A stretch of 64,000 nucleotides of DNA from Chaetoderma sp. LZ-2023a. Its lineage: Eukaryota > Mollusca > Caudofoveata > Chaetodermatida > Chaetodermatidae. The position numbers and the translations under genes are program-made. The stretch's first letter is position 1. Each line of letters opens with the position of its first letter. The notes beneath the pieces were generated by a model that saw nothing but the letters and a program-made list of their open reading frames with translations, was not told the origin of the DNA and ran no database searches. Below, in pieces: positions 10,501-21,298 of this stretch. The DNA is taken from assembly GCA_034401795.1 (NCBI GenBank), contig CM067366.1:72787040-72851039 (forward strand), read 5' to 3'.

Positions 10501-11517
10501 AAAAACAAATTGGAGTAAATTTAGTAACTAATACATTAAACCATTGAATTGTTTTAAAATTATACTTAGCATTTTCCTCTTTGGAGTTCCATTAAGATTG
10601 CGTTCCTAGAAGCTCGTTAATTAGCACACATCTCTATAAAAACCCTATTTCCTGGCAAGTTTTGGCTGCTAAAAAATACCAGCTCACAAATATAAATGCT
10701 ACAAAAATCTCAGCCACTTATGTCTTATTGCAAAGAATCTTACTGACTGAGTCACGTTCCTAATATTTCTTGGGAACCTGACATCTACATATATATTTAT
10801 ACTGATTCTACTTTAGTGACCTGATAGCTTTGCCATTTCACACTAACCGATTGGTGCTCAGAGTGACAATTGGCTACTGAGAAAGGAATCTTTTTGGCGG
10901 GAGAAGCTGGAAGCTGACACTGAGAGTCACATACCTTGAAGGGGTTTGGCTAAAACCCTGCAATCCTTACGGTCTACAGTAATGAGCTAGAAATGCTCGA
11001 ATCAAGCACCTCATCTTGGAAAAAATCTTTGAAGACTACATGTTGAGGGGTAAGGGGTGGTGGTGTGACACTTGGCATTAGACATGGGTAGGTAGGTATA
11101 AGTGAGTGAGGGATGGGCGGTGAAATGAGGAGAGTATAAGTGGTATGGGTGGAGATGTTGGAACGATGGAGTGTGGTATCATGAGAATTACAGACGGTAT
11201 GAGATAATACGGTGTGAATAACTGGACTCCTAAACAATAAAAATTAAATCATGTTCGTAAACCCAGACCAGAAATGATAACTTAAAGTTTATGATGGAAG
11301 GAATATTCTGTTGAATATTTTGGAAATAATTTTACTGGTAGCTGTTACTTAATATTCAAATGTTTACTGTGTTGTCTTGTAATCGAGACAGGGATTTCAT
11401 GGCAATTAATGGTAAAATTTTGGTCAATTTTCTCATAAGCCAACTGTACAAGAGAAGACTATTGTTGAAATTTTGAAATAGGTACTCCTTGAATGCTGCC
11501 TGGCTTATATTAATAGT
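10501..11517. other. Non-coding stretch with eroded MITE scraps
   Basis: A GT/GGT-rich purine tract spans 11040-11180. GTTGAATATTTTGGAAATAATTTTACTGG (split here as two motifs, 11311-11327 and 11328-11339) is a core-arm scrap. GTACAAGAGAAGACTATTG near 11445-11465 is an F1 arm scrap. No gene is seen. Confidence 0.5.
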
Positions 11518-11693
11518 TTAACCCTTTCACTGCGGAATTCCACATATTTCATCTTCAACGCTAACATACAGGAAAACTGTTGAATATTTTAAGATTAATT
11601 TGACTTTCAGTCAAATTAATTTCAAAATATTCAAACAGAGTAAGTTTTATATCGCAAAGAATTTTTTCAGGCAATTATCGACAAAAGGTTTAA
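11518..11693 (+). mobile_element. F4 foldback MITE
   Basis: Begins TTAACCCTTTCACTGCGG, ends TTATCGACAAAAGGTTTAA. The core arms GAATATTTTAAGATTAATTTGACT and AGTCAAATTAATTTCAAAATATTC meet with almost no loop, so the inner GCTGCC part is deleted. Confidence 0.8.
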
Positions 11694-12559
11694 ATGTTTA
11701 TCACAATTCAGATCACATCCAAGCAATTAATTCACCCTATAATCATCTCATAACTTCACCCCACTCCCATTCCCTAACCTACTCTATAAAGCCCCACGTC
11801 CCCCAACAAACCACCTCTTATAAAACATAATCCTTAAACTCAATTAAATAATTAATCTTAGAACCCGAAGGGGAATTCCCTCATAGAAAGCAGGTGTTAG
11901 ATTTTATGCTTCAGAGTTGCGTTTTATTGACAATTAAAGTGGATTCTACATAACCCCCTCAATGATCAGCGCCCAGATACAACTAGAGAAGAGTGCAAAG
12001 TGGAAAGTTTTTCTGAGTTTGTACGCATCACTGCAACAACAGAACGCGCATGTGTGCTGATGTTCGTTAATAAAAGTGAGAGTTTTGCATAATTAAAGAC
12101 AAACATCACAGAGGCATGTCTTCAAACATTCACGCCACACGCAGGTTGCGAAGAAATTTACCCAAGAGGTCTAATGTGACTTTAGCATTTGCTTGAAAAG
12201 CGGTTTTTTGTAATTTCTCAATCAAATGAATTGAAACGTAAACATTGCTGAATAATGAAAGTCTCTGGGGTGATATTATTTATGCGGTGGTTCAACTTTA
12301 GGAAAGGAATAAGTCCAAATTTGGGAAGCAAACAAAGAAACTTGTCCTGCTTTTAGAGACTTATGATGCTTGATAGAAAGATATAACATTCAGAGATTGC
12401 AAAACTTTGATCCGATTTCTGATGTTGTTTTTAGCGGGAAAAGCGTGACAAAACAATTTGCCAGGCATTTTGCTCAAAATACAATAACAAATGCTTTCAT
12501 GTTGAAAATGAGTGATGAATCATGGAGGACACACTTCACTCTGTATGCCAAACATAGTA
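11694..12559. other. Unique stretch, nothing recognised
   Basis: An open frame of about 65 codons ends in the following F1 copy (from about 12370). It has no homology that I recognise and no ATG near its start, so I do not call it a gene. Confidence 0.5.
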
Positions 12560-12788
12560 TTAACCCTTTAACACACAAATTTGCTCAAGAAAAGTTCAAG
12601 TTTCTGAGAAAACTTTCATTTGCAGAGCAAGAGATTATTTGTGAAAATTTACCTCTGGAATGACTGCCTCGCTTATCAAGCCAATCAGTCCAGTGTTAAA
12701 TTTTCAAAAATATTCTTCACTGAATATGGACATTCCTCAAGAGCACTGCAGAAGCCATTTCTGGCCGACATGCATGTTAAACAGTTAA
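12560..12788 (-). mobile_element. F1a foldback MITE
   Basis: Begins TTAACCCTTTAACACACAAATTTG and ends ATGTTAAACAGTTAA. The right TTAA is also the left TTAA of the next palindrome (F2-like). Confidence 0.85.
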
Positions 12789-12882
12789 TGACTCAGTACT
12801 TGTGCAAATAATTTGACTAAAATTTTGTACTGCCGAAGGTAACAACTTTCAGTCAAATTGTTATCAAAATAATCAACAACTT
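12785..12882. mobile_element. F2-like hairpin sharing a TTAA with the preceding F1
   Basis: Arms AAATAATTTGACTAAAA and TTTCAGTCAAATTGTTATC with a degraded centre. Outer F2 termini (CTGCCTGCTG) are absent. Confidence 0.6.
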
Positions 12883-13103
12883 TCCAATTTAGTTCACATG
12901 TTTCGAGGGTATCTCGTATAAAATGTGTTAAACAGATTTCGACATTGGCCATTTCAAAATATTATGAAATAAGTGCGTGAATGATTGATAGACTGAATCA
13001 GGCAGATTTTTGTTAAACAAATATTTTTCTTTAATATTGGATCTGTTTTTATTTGATGACAAAACTGCAGTAGTCATGGCAATGTGAATTCATAATGTTA
13101 CTT

Positions 13104-13315
13104 TTAACCCTATCATGGTGAACACGGCCAAAAATGGCCTCTGTAGTAGTCTGAATAAATGTCCAATTGCAGGCTATTTTTGAAAAGTTACCATTGGAAT
13201 GACAGCTTTATAACCGAGCCAGTCAATCTGGAGTTAAATTTTCAAAAATTGTCTTCTCTTGATCTGAAAACGGATATTCAATACAAAATATTTTGATGTT
13301 TTGGACCAAATTTAA
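13104..13315 (+). mobile_element. F1b foldback MITE, right end replaced
   Basis: Begins TTAACCCTATCATGGTGAAC. Its right end stops at GGACCAAATTTAA, where the next copy begins at the same TTAA. About 15 terminal bases are therefore missing. Confidence 0.82.
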
Positions 13316-13496
13316 CCCTTTAATGGTCACGCCAGCCAAAACCGGCCTTGAGGTATGTCCATTTGCAGGCCACGAGAAGACAATTTTTTTTTAATTTATC
13401 ACTGGAATGACTGGCTCCATAACCGAGCCAGTCATTCCAGTGGTAAATTTTCAAAAATTGTCTTCCCGTGGCCTGCATTGACCATTAAAGGGTTAA
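13312..13496 (+). mobile_element. F1b foldback MITE with mirrored arm changes
   Basis: Begins TTAACCCTTTAATGGTCACG, ends TTGACCATTAAAGGGTTAA. Left arm CCACGAGAAGACAA pairs with right arm TTGTCTTCCCGTGG, where consensus has CCAAGAGAAGACTA; both changes are mirrored. The right flank is shortened after GGCCTGCA. Confidence 0.88.
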
Positions 13497-13623
13497 GTGG
13501 GCCATGCAGTATTCTGCCAGATGAATGTAGAACATTTTATTAATGCATTATCATTCACCAGTCAACAATTCAAAACTCTTCATTCACCAGTCAACTTTGC
13601 ATAAACATGGAGCTTATACCGGC

Positions 13624-13850
13624 TTAATAGGCATGCTGACCAAAACTGGAATCTGCAGTGGTCTTGAGGAGTCGATTTGCAACCGAAGTGAAGATAAATT
13701 TCTAAAAGTTTGACTATATAAATGTATTGCTCAAATAACCGAGCGAGCCGGTCTGTCTAGGGGTAGTTTTCCAAAAACAGTCATCTCCTGGGCTGCAAAT
13801 CGAGACAATTGCAGAGGCTGTTTTTGCTGTCTTGACCGTTAAATGGTTAA
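13624..13850 (+). mobile_element. F1b copy with two ends of the same type
   Basis: Left end TTAATAGGCATGCTGACC and right end GCTGTCTTGACCGTTAAATGGTTAA both correspond to the 'CAGCC' end. The usual AAATTTGACC end is absent. Central arms are diverged. Confidence 0.65.
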
Positions 13851-14499
13851 TCCAAACTACAGAAATTATGGTGTCAAATTCAACCATTTCTCATGAATTC
13901 TCTTCCAGGTTGATCCAGCAAAACAACAGCGATAACTAAATACAATAGAAATATATCAATATAACTGTCTATAGAAAACAATTAATTCATTAAGGAAGCA
14001 AAAATGAATGACGGCGACTAATTCCCTCATTAAGATCTCTAATACATTTTGCACACCAGGACTGCCAAACAGAAGACCAAAATGTAGGTCATGCAAATGG
14101 TGGTACAATTAGACCAATTAGACCAATAAACTACTTATATATATTACCGCACTTTTTCCAAACTACTAACAGACAATAATTTGTTCCCCGTTCATCTGTA
14201 CCGCCCAGCCCCACCCCACATCCCTTTCTACCACCACCAAAACCACTCTCCCCTCACTCCCACCTCCAACATGAAAGCCAGACAGCTGCAGTAATTCATG
14301 CACAGTATACTTATTACAAATTTTAAATGTGAAATACTTTGATATACATGCTCGATATTGTAGCGGATATTTGCCTGGTCTGGTTGGGAGAGAGATCTCA
14401 TCCAATGTCCGCTTAACATTATTCAGGCCGTCTCATGCTTGTCTGGGTTGCTGTCCATGTCAGTCTGTGTCGTTCCTGGATCACATGGTGGATCCACTG
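13851..14499. other. Non-coding stretch with a C-rich tract
   Basis: A CCACC/CCCCAC-rich tract spans 14200-14270. Both strands give low-complexity open frames there, which I do not accept as genes. Confidence 0.5.
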
Positions 14500-14787
14500 T
14501 ACCGATCAGGAGTTTCGTGGGTCTTGGATCGACTCGGTGGATTGGCCCAGTAATGATAATGTGGGTTCGGAATCAACTGTGAGGATTGGCCCAGTGATAA
14601 TTACTCTGTGAACTGGCCCAGCGATGACAATGTGGGTTCGGAATTAACTCTGAAGATTGGCCCAGCAATGATCACATGGGTCCAGGATCGACTCCATGGA
14701 TTGGCCCAGCATTGACTATGTGGCTTCCGGATTGAATCCGGGGCTTGGTCTAACGATGATTACATGAGTATGGGAGTGAATCTGCAG
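14500..14787. repeat. Array I, degenerate 44-bp tandem repeat
   Basis: The motif GATTGGCCCAG recurs at 14540, 14584, 14611 (as AACTGGCCCAG), 14655 and 14699, mostly 44 bp apart. GATNANNATGTGGGTTCNGGAT fills the rest of the unit. About six diverged copies. Confidence 0.75.
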
Positions 14788-14875
14788 GTAATAGCACAAC
14801 TAGACATCTAACCACATTCAATAACTATGTTACAATACAGATGATATCCGGTGCATCAGATAATTGAAATCCTTG

Positions 14876-14970
14876 CTATGTTTTCACAAACAAATTGACT
14901 GAACATTGCAGCTTCCTAAGTCAGCACCACGCGCTTCAGTTAAATTCTTTGCAAAATAATCAGCTATTCT
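14876..14970. mobile_element. F2-like hairpin, degenerate
   Basis: Arms CAAACAAATTGACTGAA and TTCAGTTAAATTCTTTGC around CAGCTTCCTAAGTCAGCA. No terminal motif was found. Confidence 0.5.
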
Positions 14971-15489
14971 TTTAAGGGTAAAAAAGTACTATTAGTATGT
15001 GTGTGCAGTCAATCCTCACAGCTTTTCATACACACACCCAATTCCTATCCATGACGCATGTTTCCATGCACACACGTGCACATGCACGCACATGCACAGA
15101 CACACGCCCATGACCCATTCACAGCCCACATGGAAGATGTTTGCTGTGGGTTTTAATAATCAGCTAACACACGCTATTCTATAAAATGTCAGATTTCAAA
15201 TTATCGGAAAAATACGGGTTCCTGTAACAACGAAATGTTTTTAATCTGTTTTTGTCCTTTCTTAATTAACCTGTTAACTGCTGAAAATGGAGACTTCGCA
15301 ATTATTCGGTCACACAGTTGACGGAAATCTTTCAGAACTATGTTGTTAAGAACTGTTGCCATGATAACAACAGCAACAATTATTAAATTTACAATCAATA
15401 GATAGAACAGAGGGATGGGTAGAAATTAACACAGTGGATAATTATTCCGCAGTAAAAGTCCATCATCTAACCATTCACCAGTATCACAG
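14971..15489. other. Non-coding stretch with CA-rich simple sequence
   Basis: ACACACG/GCACATGCAC repeats at about 15028-15112. Nothing else recognised. Confidence 0.55.
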
Positions 15490-15717
15490 TTAACCCACTA
15501 ATCCTCAAGTTTGTTAAAGAAAATTTTAGCTTTTGCATAGCAAATGTCCATTTGCAGACCAAGATTATTTTAGAAAATTTACCACTGGAATGACTGGCTC
15601 AGTTATCGAGCCAGTCATTCTAGTCATAAATTTTCAAAAATAGTTTTCTCTTGGCCTACAAATGGGCCCTTCTCAAGATGACTACACAAGCAGTTTTTAA
15701 GCAGATTGAGATTTAAC
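15490..15717 (-). mobile_element. F1a foldback MITE
   Basis: Begins TTAACCCACTAATCCTCAAG. Arms and centre CTCAGTTATCGAG are clear. The right terminus is eroded to GAGATTTAA. Confidence 0.82.
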
Positions 15718-16653
15718 ATGGCGTGTGTGGGTGCCTGGGTGGGCGTGGGGTGTTAGGAGTATGTACGTCAGTGTTGGGTGGGGTGAGAGTGAGCGTGATG
15801 GAACCCCATTATAACATCACGTGCATCGTTGATAAGAAGTTCACATCACAATCAGACAGGGGAGATAATCCACACAATGCCATTATTATTCTGTCGCCAT
15901 GACTCCTATCCAGGCTTCCTCTAACCCTTGTCAGTGTTAATTTAGGGACGTCTACACTTTTAAGATGAGCTAAATATGAATAGTGCTAAGTATTCTGAAA
16001 ACAATCGTAGCTATAACAGGCGCATTTAAGGTATTCATCAATCAATACCTACAGACTAAATGTTTTACCTGTAACAACAATGGGTATCACAGATTCAGGT
16101 GAAACTTAGCTATCTTGACATGTTGCCTCCTACAATTAATAAGATGACAGCTGTTTTTTGGTAAAAACGTGAGATAAAAGACGTTTCTTTATCGCCAAGA
16201 ATCAGCTAGCTGTCATATTGTATAATTAATTACTGCGCCTTGTATCTCCTCTTCACAGGCATGTGTGGGTGTTGGGGGAGAGAATGTGCCAGAGGGGAAG
16301 ACGGGTGTGTGAAAAGACAATGCCATTGGATGGGGTATAAGAAGAGAGATGGAGAGATGGGGTGACAGGTTGACAGAACTGAAACAACCGCCTGCCATGT
16401 TTTTTCCGTCTTTTTCTTGCGCATAACAAAGCATCTTTAACACTTTTACGGAGAAGTTTTTATACACAAATTCTTTGCCATGATCCTGCCCGCCTTTTCA
16501 CTATCGCATCCTATACCATAAATCTCTTGGAAATAACGAAGAAGAAAACTGTTGTTTTTATGACAGATATTTGTGAGTGACTAGAATTAGGATGTAGAAA
16601 ACACAACACACACTGAACTATCTCGATCTAAGATACTAATCAATTATAACTCA
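15718..16653. other. Non-coding stretch with two G-rich tracts
   Basis: GGGTGGGCGTGGGGTG-type sequence at 15725-15800 and purine-rich GTGTGGGTGTTGGGGGAGAG at 16262-16370. Overlapping open frames opposite the second tract are composition artefacts. Confidence 0.55.
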
Positions 16654-16880
16654 TTAACTCTTTAAACCACAAATTTCTTAAATCTTCTCTAAGAAAATGT
16701 CCATTTGCAGATCAAAAGAAGCATATTTTTGAAAATTTACCACTGGAATGACTGGCTCGGTTATCGACTCAGTCATTCTTGTGGTAAATTTTCAAAAATA
16801 ATCTCTTAATCTGAAAATGGACATTTCTTAAGACAACTTGCAGAGGACGTTTTTGGCTGATATGTGTGTTAAAGTATTAA
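16654..16880 (-). mobile_element. F1a foldback MITE, first of three joined copies
   Basis: Begins TTAACTCTTTAAACCAC, ends GTGTGTTAAAGTATTAA. The final TTAA is also the first TTAA of the next copy. The left arm reads GACCAAAAGAAG..TATT-like and the right arm ATAATCTCTTAATC, so the arms are diverged. Confidence 0.85.
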
Positions 16881-17106
16881 ACACCACATTTGTTCTAGAA
16901 ATTTATATTTTCTCATAGAAAATGTCCGTCTGCAGACCAAGAGAAAACTATTTTTGAATATGTACCACTGGAATGACTGGCTCGGCTATGGACCCAGTCG
17001 TTCAAGTGATAAATTTTCAAAATAGCTCTCTTCTTGGCCTGCAAATGTACATTTTTCAAGACCCGCGCTGAAGCTATTTTGGTCGTCTTGAGTGTTAATG
17101 GGTTAA
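16877..17106 (-). mobile_element. F1a foldback MITE, second of three joined copies
   Basis: Begins at the shared TTAA with ACACCACATTTG; the expected CCCTTTAA is degraded. Ends GAGTGTTAATGGGTTAA, and that TTAA begins a third copy. Confidence 0.85.
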
Positions 17107-17228
17107 TGGGCAGGCTGCCCAAGCATGGCTTTTACAGATCAGTTGTCTTGAGAAATATTTATTTGCAGACAGAGAATATTTTAGAAAATCTACTCCTGAA
17201 ATGACTGGCTGAATAATCGAGTCACGGT
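17103..17228 (+). mobile_element. F1 left half, third of three joined copies
   Basis: TTAATGGGCAGGCTGCCC then GTCTTGAGAAATATTTATTTGCAGAC and a left arm to GACTGGCTGAATAATCGAGTC, where it stops. The orientation is opposite to the two copies before it. Confidence 0.7.
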
Positions 17229-17638
17229 TAACTTAAAAAAGAATAGGTTTCATTTAGCCTTAAATTGGCATACATTAAGCGGAAAGTTAAATGCGCACAT
17301 CTCTCCCACCAATCTGCAAATATAATGTTGAATTTACCTAGACAACTACAGGGGAGTTGTGGGTGGGGGTGTGTTGGTTGGCTATTTAATTATTTAGGCA
17401 AGTTTAGTAACTCTTCACCATCACTTCTACTAACATGCCAAACTTACCTCCCTTAACATGAGATAGGATTATTTATGGCCTTTGAGAGAATGTGGGATAT
17501 TAGAAAATTGAGGTACAATAATTCTAAAGTGAGCTTCACGGCCTATTGACTAAATCCTACAGAAATAATATTGAAGAGAGCATGAGAAATTCAATGTTGC
17601 TGAAAGTTGTTGTTTACTTATATATGGTAACAATGTCT
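17229..17638. other. Unique stretch, nothing recognised
   Basis: No repeat copy or credible frame seen. Confidence 0.5.
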
Positions 17639-17849
17639 TTAACTGTCTCGCTCCTACAAGCCATAAAATATATTTTTCAATAAGTAAATACTCCTGACTT
17701 GTTGAATATTTTGAAAACAATTTCACTGAAAATTGTTGGTGGCTTAGCCACCAATAACTTTCAGTCAAATTATTTAAAAAATATTTAGCCGCTCCAGAGA
17801 TAACCTTTTGAACATGTTGTCTGCTAAAACTCAGCAGTCGGACGGTTAA
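17639..17849. mobile_element. F2 foldback MITE
   Basis: Begins TTAACTGTCTCGCTCC, ends CTCAGCAGTCGGACGGTTAA. The centre TTGGTGGCTTAGCCACCAA is intact. The inner arm reads TTTCACTG on the left and CAGTCAAA on the right. Confidence 0.85.
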
Positions 17850-17949
17850 GCAACAGTTTCCAAAAGTTTCACAGATATAATGATATAAACTTAGTCATCG
17901 CAGTTGTGTAAATATTCCAAATGTGTGCCCAATTTTTCATGTGAACACT

Positions 17950-18169
17950 TTAACCTTTCACTTCTCAAAATTCTTCACGAAAACTTAAATTTTCTCCTAA
18001 ATGTATATGTCCATTTGCAGACCAAGACTATTTTTTTTATTTACCACTGGGATGGCTGGCTTGATGAGTGGTAAATTTTCAAAAATAGACTTCTCTTGGT
18101 CTCCAAATGGACATTACTTAAGCCAAACTACTGAAGCCATTTTGGCCGGCCTGAGTGTTAATGGGTTCA
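17950..18169 (-). mobile_element. F1a foldback MITE, centre deleted
   Basis: Begins TTAACCTTTCACTTCTCAAAA, ends GAGTGTTAATGGGTTCA. About 30 bp is missing at the hairpin tip: GCTGGCTTGATGAGTGGTAAA jumps across the second CCAGTCATTCCA segment. Confidence 0.82.
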
Positions 18170-18599
18170 GTCTCTTCACGGGAGTTGGAAGAACAGATGA
18201 GCCTAATTAACAAATGAAGTTAATGAGAACACGCTTGACTGACTCTGAACAACACTGCATGGAGATGAAGATTTGATAATTACACACGCCCAGACAACTC
18301 CTCACTCCCAGAGGACTATAATTACAGACATCTGGCAAACAGAAAAGGTGGCTATAACCTGCTTAATCTAAATTGAAATTCATAATATGAAATTATTTGA
18401 AAATAAAAGACAACTTGTTTAGATTATTGGTCACTTTGACAATGGTTTGTCCAGTAATCGGTCAAGTGCACCAAGGATGACTACTTGTCTGCTGGACCAG
18501 AGACTGATTACCCGAGATGCAAGAATTATTCTTGTATTTAACCCTCTGTATTCTGAATTATTGAAAACAGACTTAATTTGAGCTAAATATATATGTAAG
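18170..18599. other. Unique stretch, nothing recognised
   Basis: No repeat family member or gene seen. Confidence 0.5.
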
Positions 18600-18690
18600 T
18601 TAATGATTATTTTGAAAACAATTCGACTGAAATATGTTGATATTTATGGTATGAACATCTTTCAGTCAAATTGTTTTAAAAACAATAAAG
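18600..18690. mobile_element. F2-like hairpin
   Basis: TTAATGATTATTTTGAAAACAATTCGACTG pairs with CAGTCAAATTGTTTTAAAAAC (given as flanking arms at 18600-18629 and 18663-18685). Centre and outer termini are not F2 consensus. Confidence 0.6.
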
Positions 18691-19067
18691 TATGTATAGA
18701 CTATAGTAGATGTAGAATGAATCTCATACAGCTTCCTGTATGCTATGGGATAATTAGCATCTGGACACTGGCTATCTGTATAAACTGCTTAATCAATCAT
18801 CTGCCAGTCATCTTACAATCATACAATCATATTGTTCACCTCCTCCCCGCCGACCCCACCCACATGATGATCCTATTAAAGTCAGTATAACATTTCCAAA
18901 TGTCTAAATGTGCCTAATTGTGGAGTCGCTTCATTACAAGTGCAAGATGCATTATGGGTAGGATGGACATTACCATTGTAACTGCAGCATCTCATCACTG
19001 AGATTCAATTACACTAACTCAATCTAAAAGTTATTATACAGAAAATTTTGTGACAATTTTTTTAAAT
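18691..19067. other. Unique stretch, nothing recognised
   Basis: Short CCCCACCC-type run near 18845-18863; otherwise featureless. Confidence 0.5.
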
Positions 19068-19172
19068 AAAATCCTTTAATGGACAAGCTGGACAATGCCA
19101 TACTTTGAAGTGGTTTTGAAGAATGAGATTATTTGAAAATTTTATCACTGAAATGACTGGCTCGTTAAAGTG
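19068..19172 (+). mobile_element. F1b left-half fragment, degenerate
   Basis: CCTTTAATGGACAAGCTGG then GTGGTTTTGAAGAATG, GAGATTATTTGAAAATTTTATCACTG and AATGACTGGCTCG. No right arm. Confidence 0.55.
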
Positions 19173-19518
19173 GACAATCATCAACAAAGATTTGAAATTT
19201 CTTTTACTGCCTAAGGGTGGCAGGCAACGCGAGGCAGAATTGTTGGCCTGCAAATTCTCATATAGATGCTAAGCAAACTGATAAATTTGCACCAAGGCGC
19301 AGCTTAGAACAAGTGCATACATGTACCTGTATATAAGGTAGATTTGGACTGCTAGAGAACTACAAAGCAATCAATAGTACAAGAGTATTATACATCACAG
19401 GTAGAAAGCTGAGTGAGTAGCAGGCATATGTATGTCTGTCATCAGAATCCTTTGAACACCTGTAAATCAGAATTCTTTGAACCCCTGTAAATTCTGAGCT
19501 CTATCAACCACCTGTCCA
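19173..19518. other. Non-coding stretch with a small tandem duplication
   Basis: TCAGAATCCTTTGAACACC and TCAGAATTCTTTGAACCCC follow each other at 19440-19490. Nothing else seen. Confidence 0.5.
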
Positions 19519-19665
19519 TGTAACCCTTTCACTGCGACAAACCACAGGCACCAATTATTACTCATGTTTGTGATTATATTGTGAATTCCCAAAATTTATT
19601 GATGCAGCCCCACGCACCCCTAGCCATAACTTTCAGGCAAATTAATTTTTTTTTTAATGTAACAG
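19519..19665 (+). mobile_element. F4-like remnant
   Basis: GTAACCCTTTCACTGCGAC is an F4 start. CAGGCAAATTAATTTTTTTTTTAATG is a degraded returning arm. The left arm is lost. Confidence 0.45.
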
Positions 19666-19742
19666 ACTTTGGAAAATGTCATAGTGCTAATATTAATGGT
19701 CATAAACTCGGATGTGTGGATGCATTTACAAACTTTACCAAC

Positions 19743-19973
19743 TTAACGCTTTAACACTCATATCAGCCAAGAACGGCTTCTGCAGTGGTCTTGCGAAATG
19801 TCCATTTGCAGACCAAGAAAAGACAATTTTTGAAAATTTACCACTGGAATGGCTGGCTCGGTAACCGAGCCAGTCCTTCCAGTGGTAAATTTTCAAAAAT
19901 AGATTTCTCTTGGTCTGCAAATGGACATTTTCTATGAAAAAAATTTAAGCTTTTTAAAACAAATTTGGGTTAA
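19743..19973 (+). mobile_element. F1a foldback MITE, full length
   Basis: Begins TTAACGCTTTAACACTCATATC and ends ACAAATTTGGGTTAA, slightly shortened on the right. The centre CTCGGTAACCGAG is a perfect palindrome. Confidence 0.9.
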
Positions 19974-20125
19974 GATAGCGGAGAAGTTGGAAGGCATTTT
20001 TCAGGACTTCTCAGTATATCTCATAAACACTAACTCAGATTTTCTTATGTTAAATATCTTAACACCTTATTTAATGATCATATCACACCATAGAGGTTAA
20101 TTAGTAATACACAGCACCTATAGCC

Positions 20126-20364
20126 TTAACCCTTTAACACTCTATCAGCCAAAAATGGCTTCAGAAGTGGTCTTAATAAATGTCCATTTGCAGACTAAGA
20201 GAAGAGTATTTTTGAAAATTTTCCACTGGTACGACTGGCTCGATAACCGAGTCAGTCATTCCAGTGGTAAGTTTTCAAAAATAGTCTTCTCTTGGTCTGC
20301 AAATGGACAACTTTTATGAGAAAATTTAAATTTTCTTGAACAAATTTTAGGGTTAAAGGGTTAA
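20126..20364 (+). mobile_element. F1a foldback MITE, full length
   Basis: TTAA at both ends, TTAGGGTTAAAGGGTTAA on the right. Arms near consensus. Confidence 0.9.
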
Positions 20365-20858
20365 ATAACCGATAACACTGATGCAGCTTGCTAGAATATG
20401 GCGCCATAAATATTATTAAATTCAAATATGCTGATGAGTGATTACAATACACCATGCCTCGGGCGCACCCATACAACCTTAAACAAAGTGCCATGATTAT
20501 AAATGTATTTGAATACCAGTAGCAGAATACATTTCAAATAAAGCATTACATCACTTCCTGTGGTGTGAGGCAAGTGAAGTTTGTTTAGACTAAGGGGGAA
20601 AGTAAGGAAATATTTACTGAGTGATTAGTGACTTTGGTGAAAATTTACACTTTCTTAATTGAGCAGGTGGCAGAGATTAAGGAGAGGAATTCAGAAGAGC
20701 TGACTTCAGACAGTTCTTCAAACATTCAAACAGTTCTTCAAACATTCTGGGCTATTATTTAATGTGTGCTCCTGGTCAGATTAACTCATTACTCTTAACA
20801 AAACAATTACAATAGAACAACATTCTGTTTGGTTTCACTCTGTAATGGTCAAGATCGG
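20365..20858. other. Unique stretch, nothing recognised
   Basis: A short direct duplication CAGTTCTTCAAACATTC occurs at 20710-20743. Confidence 0.5.
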
Positions 20859-21090
20859 TTAACCCTTTAATGGTCAAATTTGGTCAAGAAAATTTAAATA
20901 TCTGCCTATTGAATGTCCATTTACAGGCCAAGAGCGACAATTTTTTTAAATTTATCCCTGGAATGACCGGCTCTGTTTTCAAGCCAAGTCGCTCCAGTGA
21001 TCAATTTTCAAAAATTGTATTTTCTTGGCCTGTAAATGGACACACTATAACAGAGGCCGGTTTTGACCAGCTTGACCATTAAAGGGTTAA
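20859..21090 (-). mobile_element. F1b foldback MITE with mirrored arm changes
   Basis: TTAA at both ends. Left arm CATTTACAGGCCAAG pairs with right arm CTTGGCCTGTAAATG; consensus is TTTGCAGGCC, so the G-to-A change appears in both arms. The tip is diverged. Confidence 0.88.
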
Positions 21091-21254
21091 ACAACTGCAA
21101 CAGTCTTCTTTAGTCAATGTCCATCTGCAGGCCAAGAAGACCATTTTGTGAAATTTCCCACTGGAATGATTGGCTCAAATGGTCTTCTCAGGGCCTGTAC
21201 ATGGACATTGGTCAAGGCCACAGGTCTTGACCCGCTTTATCAATAAAAAGTTAA
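21091..21254 (-). mobile_element. F1b copy lacking the left end
   Basis: Starts at ACAGTCTTCTTTAGTCAATGTCC, one base after the TTAA of the previous copy, and ends ACCCGCTTTATCAATAAAAAGTTAA. The hairpin tip is deleted. Confidence 0.7.
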
Positions 21255-21298
21255 TTAATAGCGTTTAAAAGACATACCCGGATAGTAATGTTTTTCTT

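Noticed and set aside
12370-12663. 97-codon + strand frame
   Set aside because: About the last third is F1 sequence, the start lacks ATG, and the remaining 65 codons match nothing I know.
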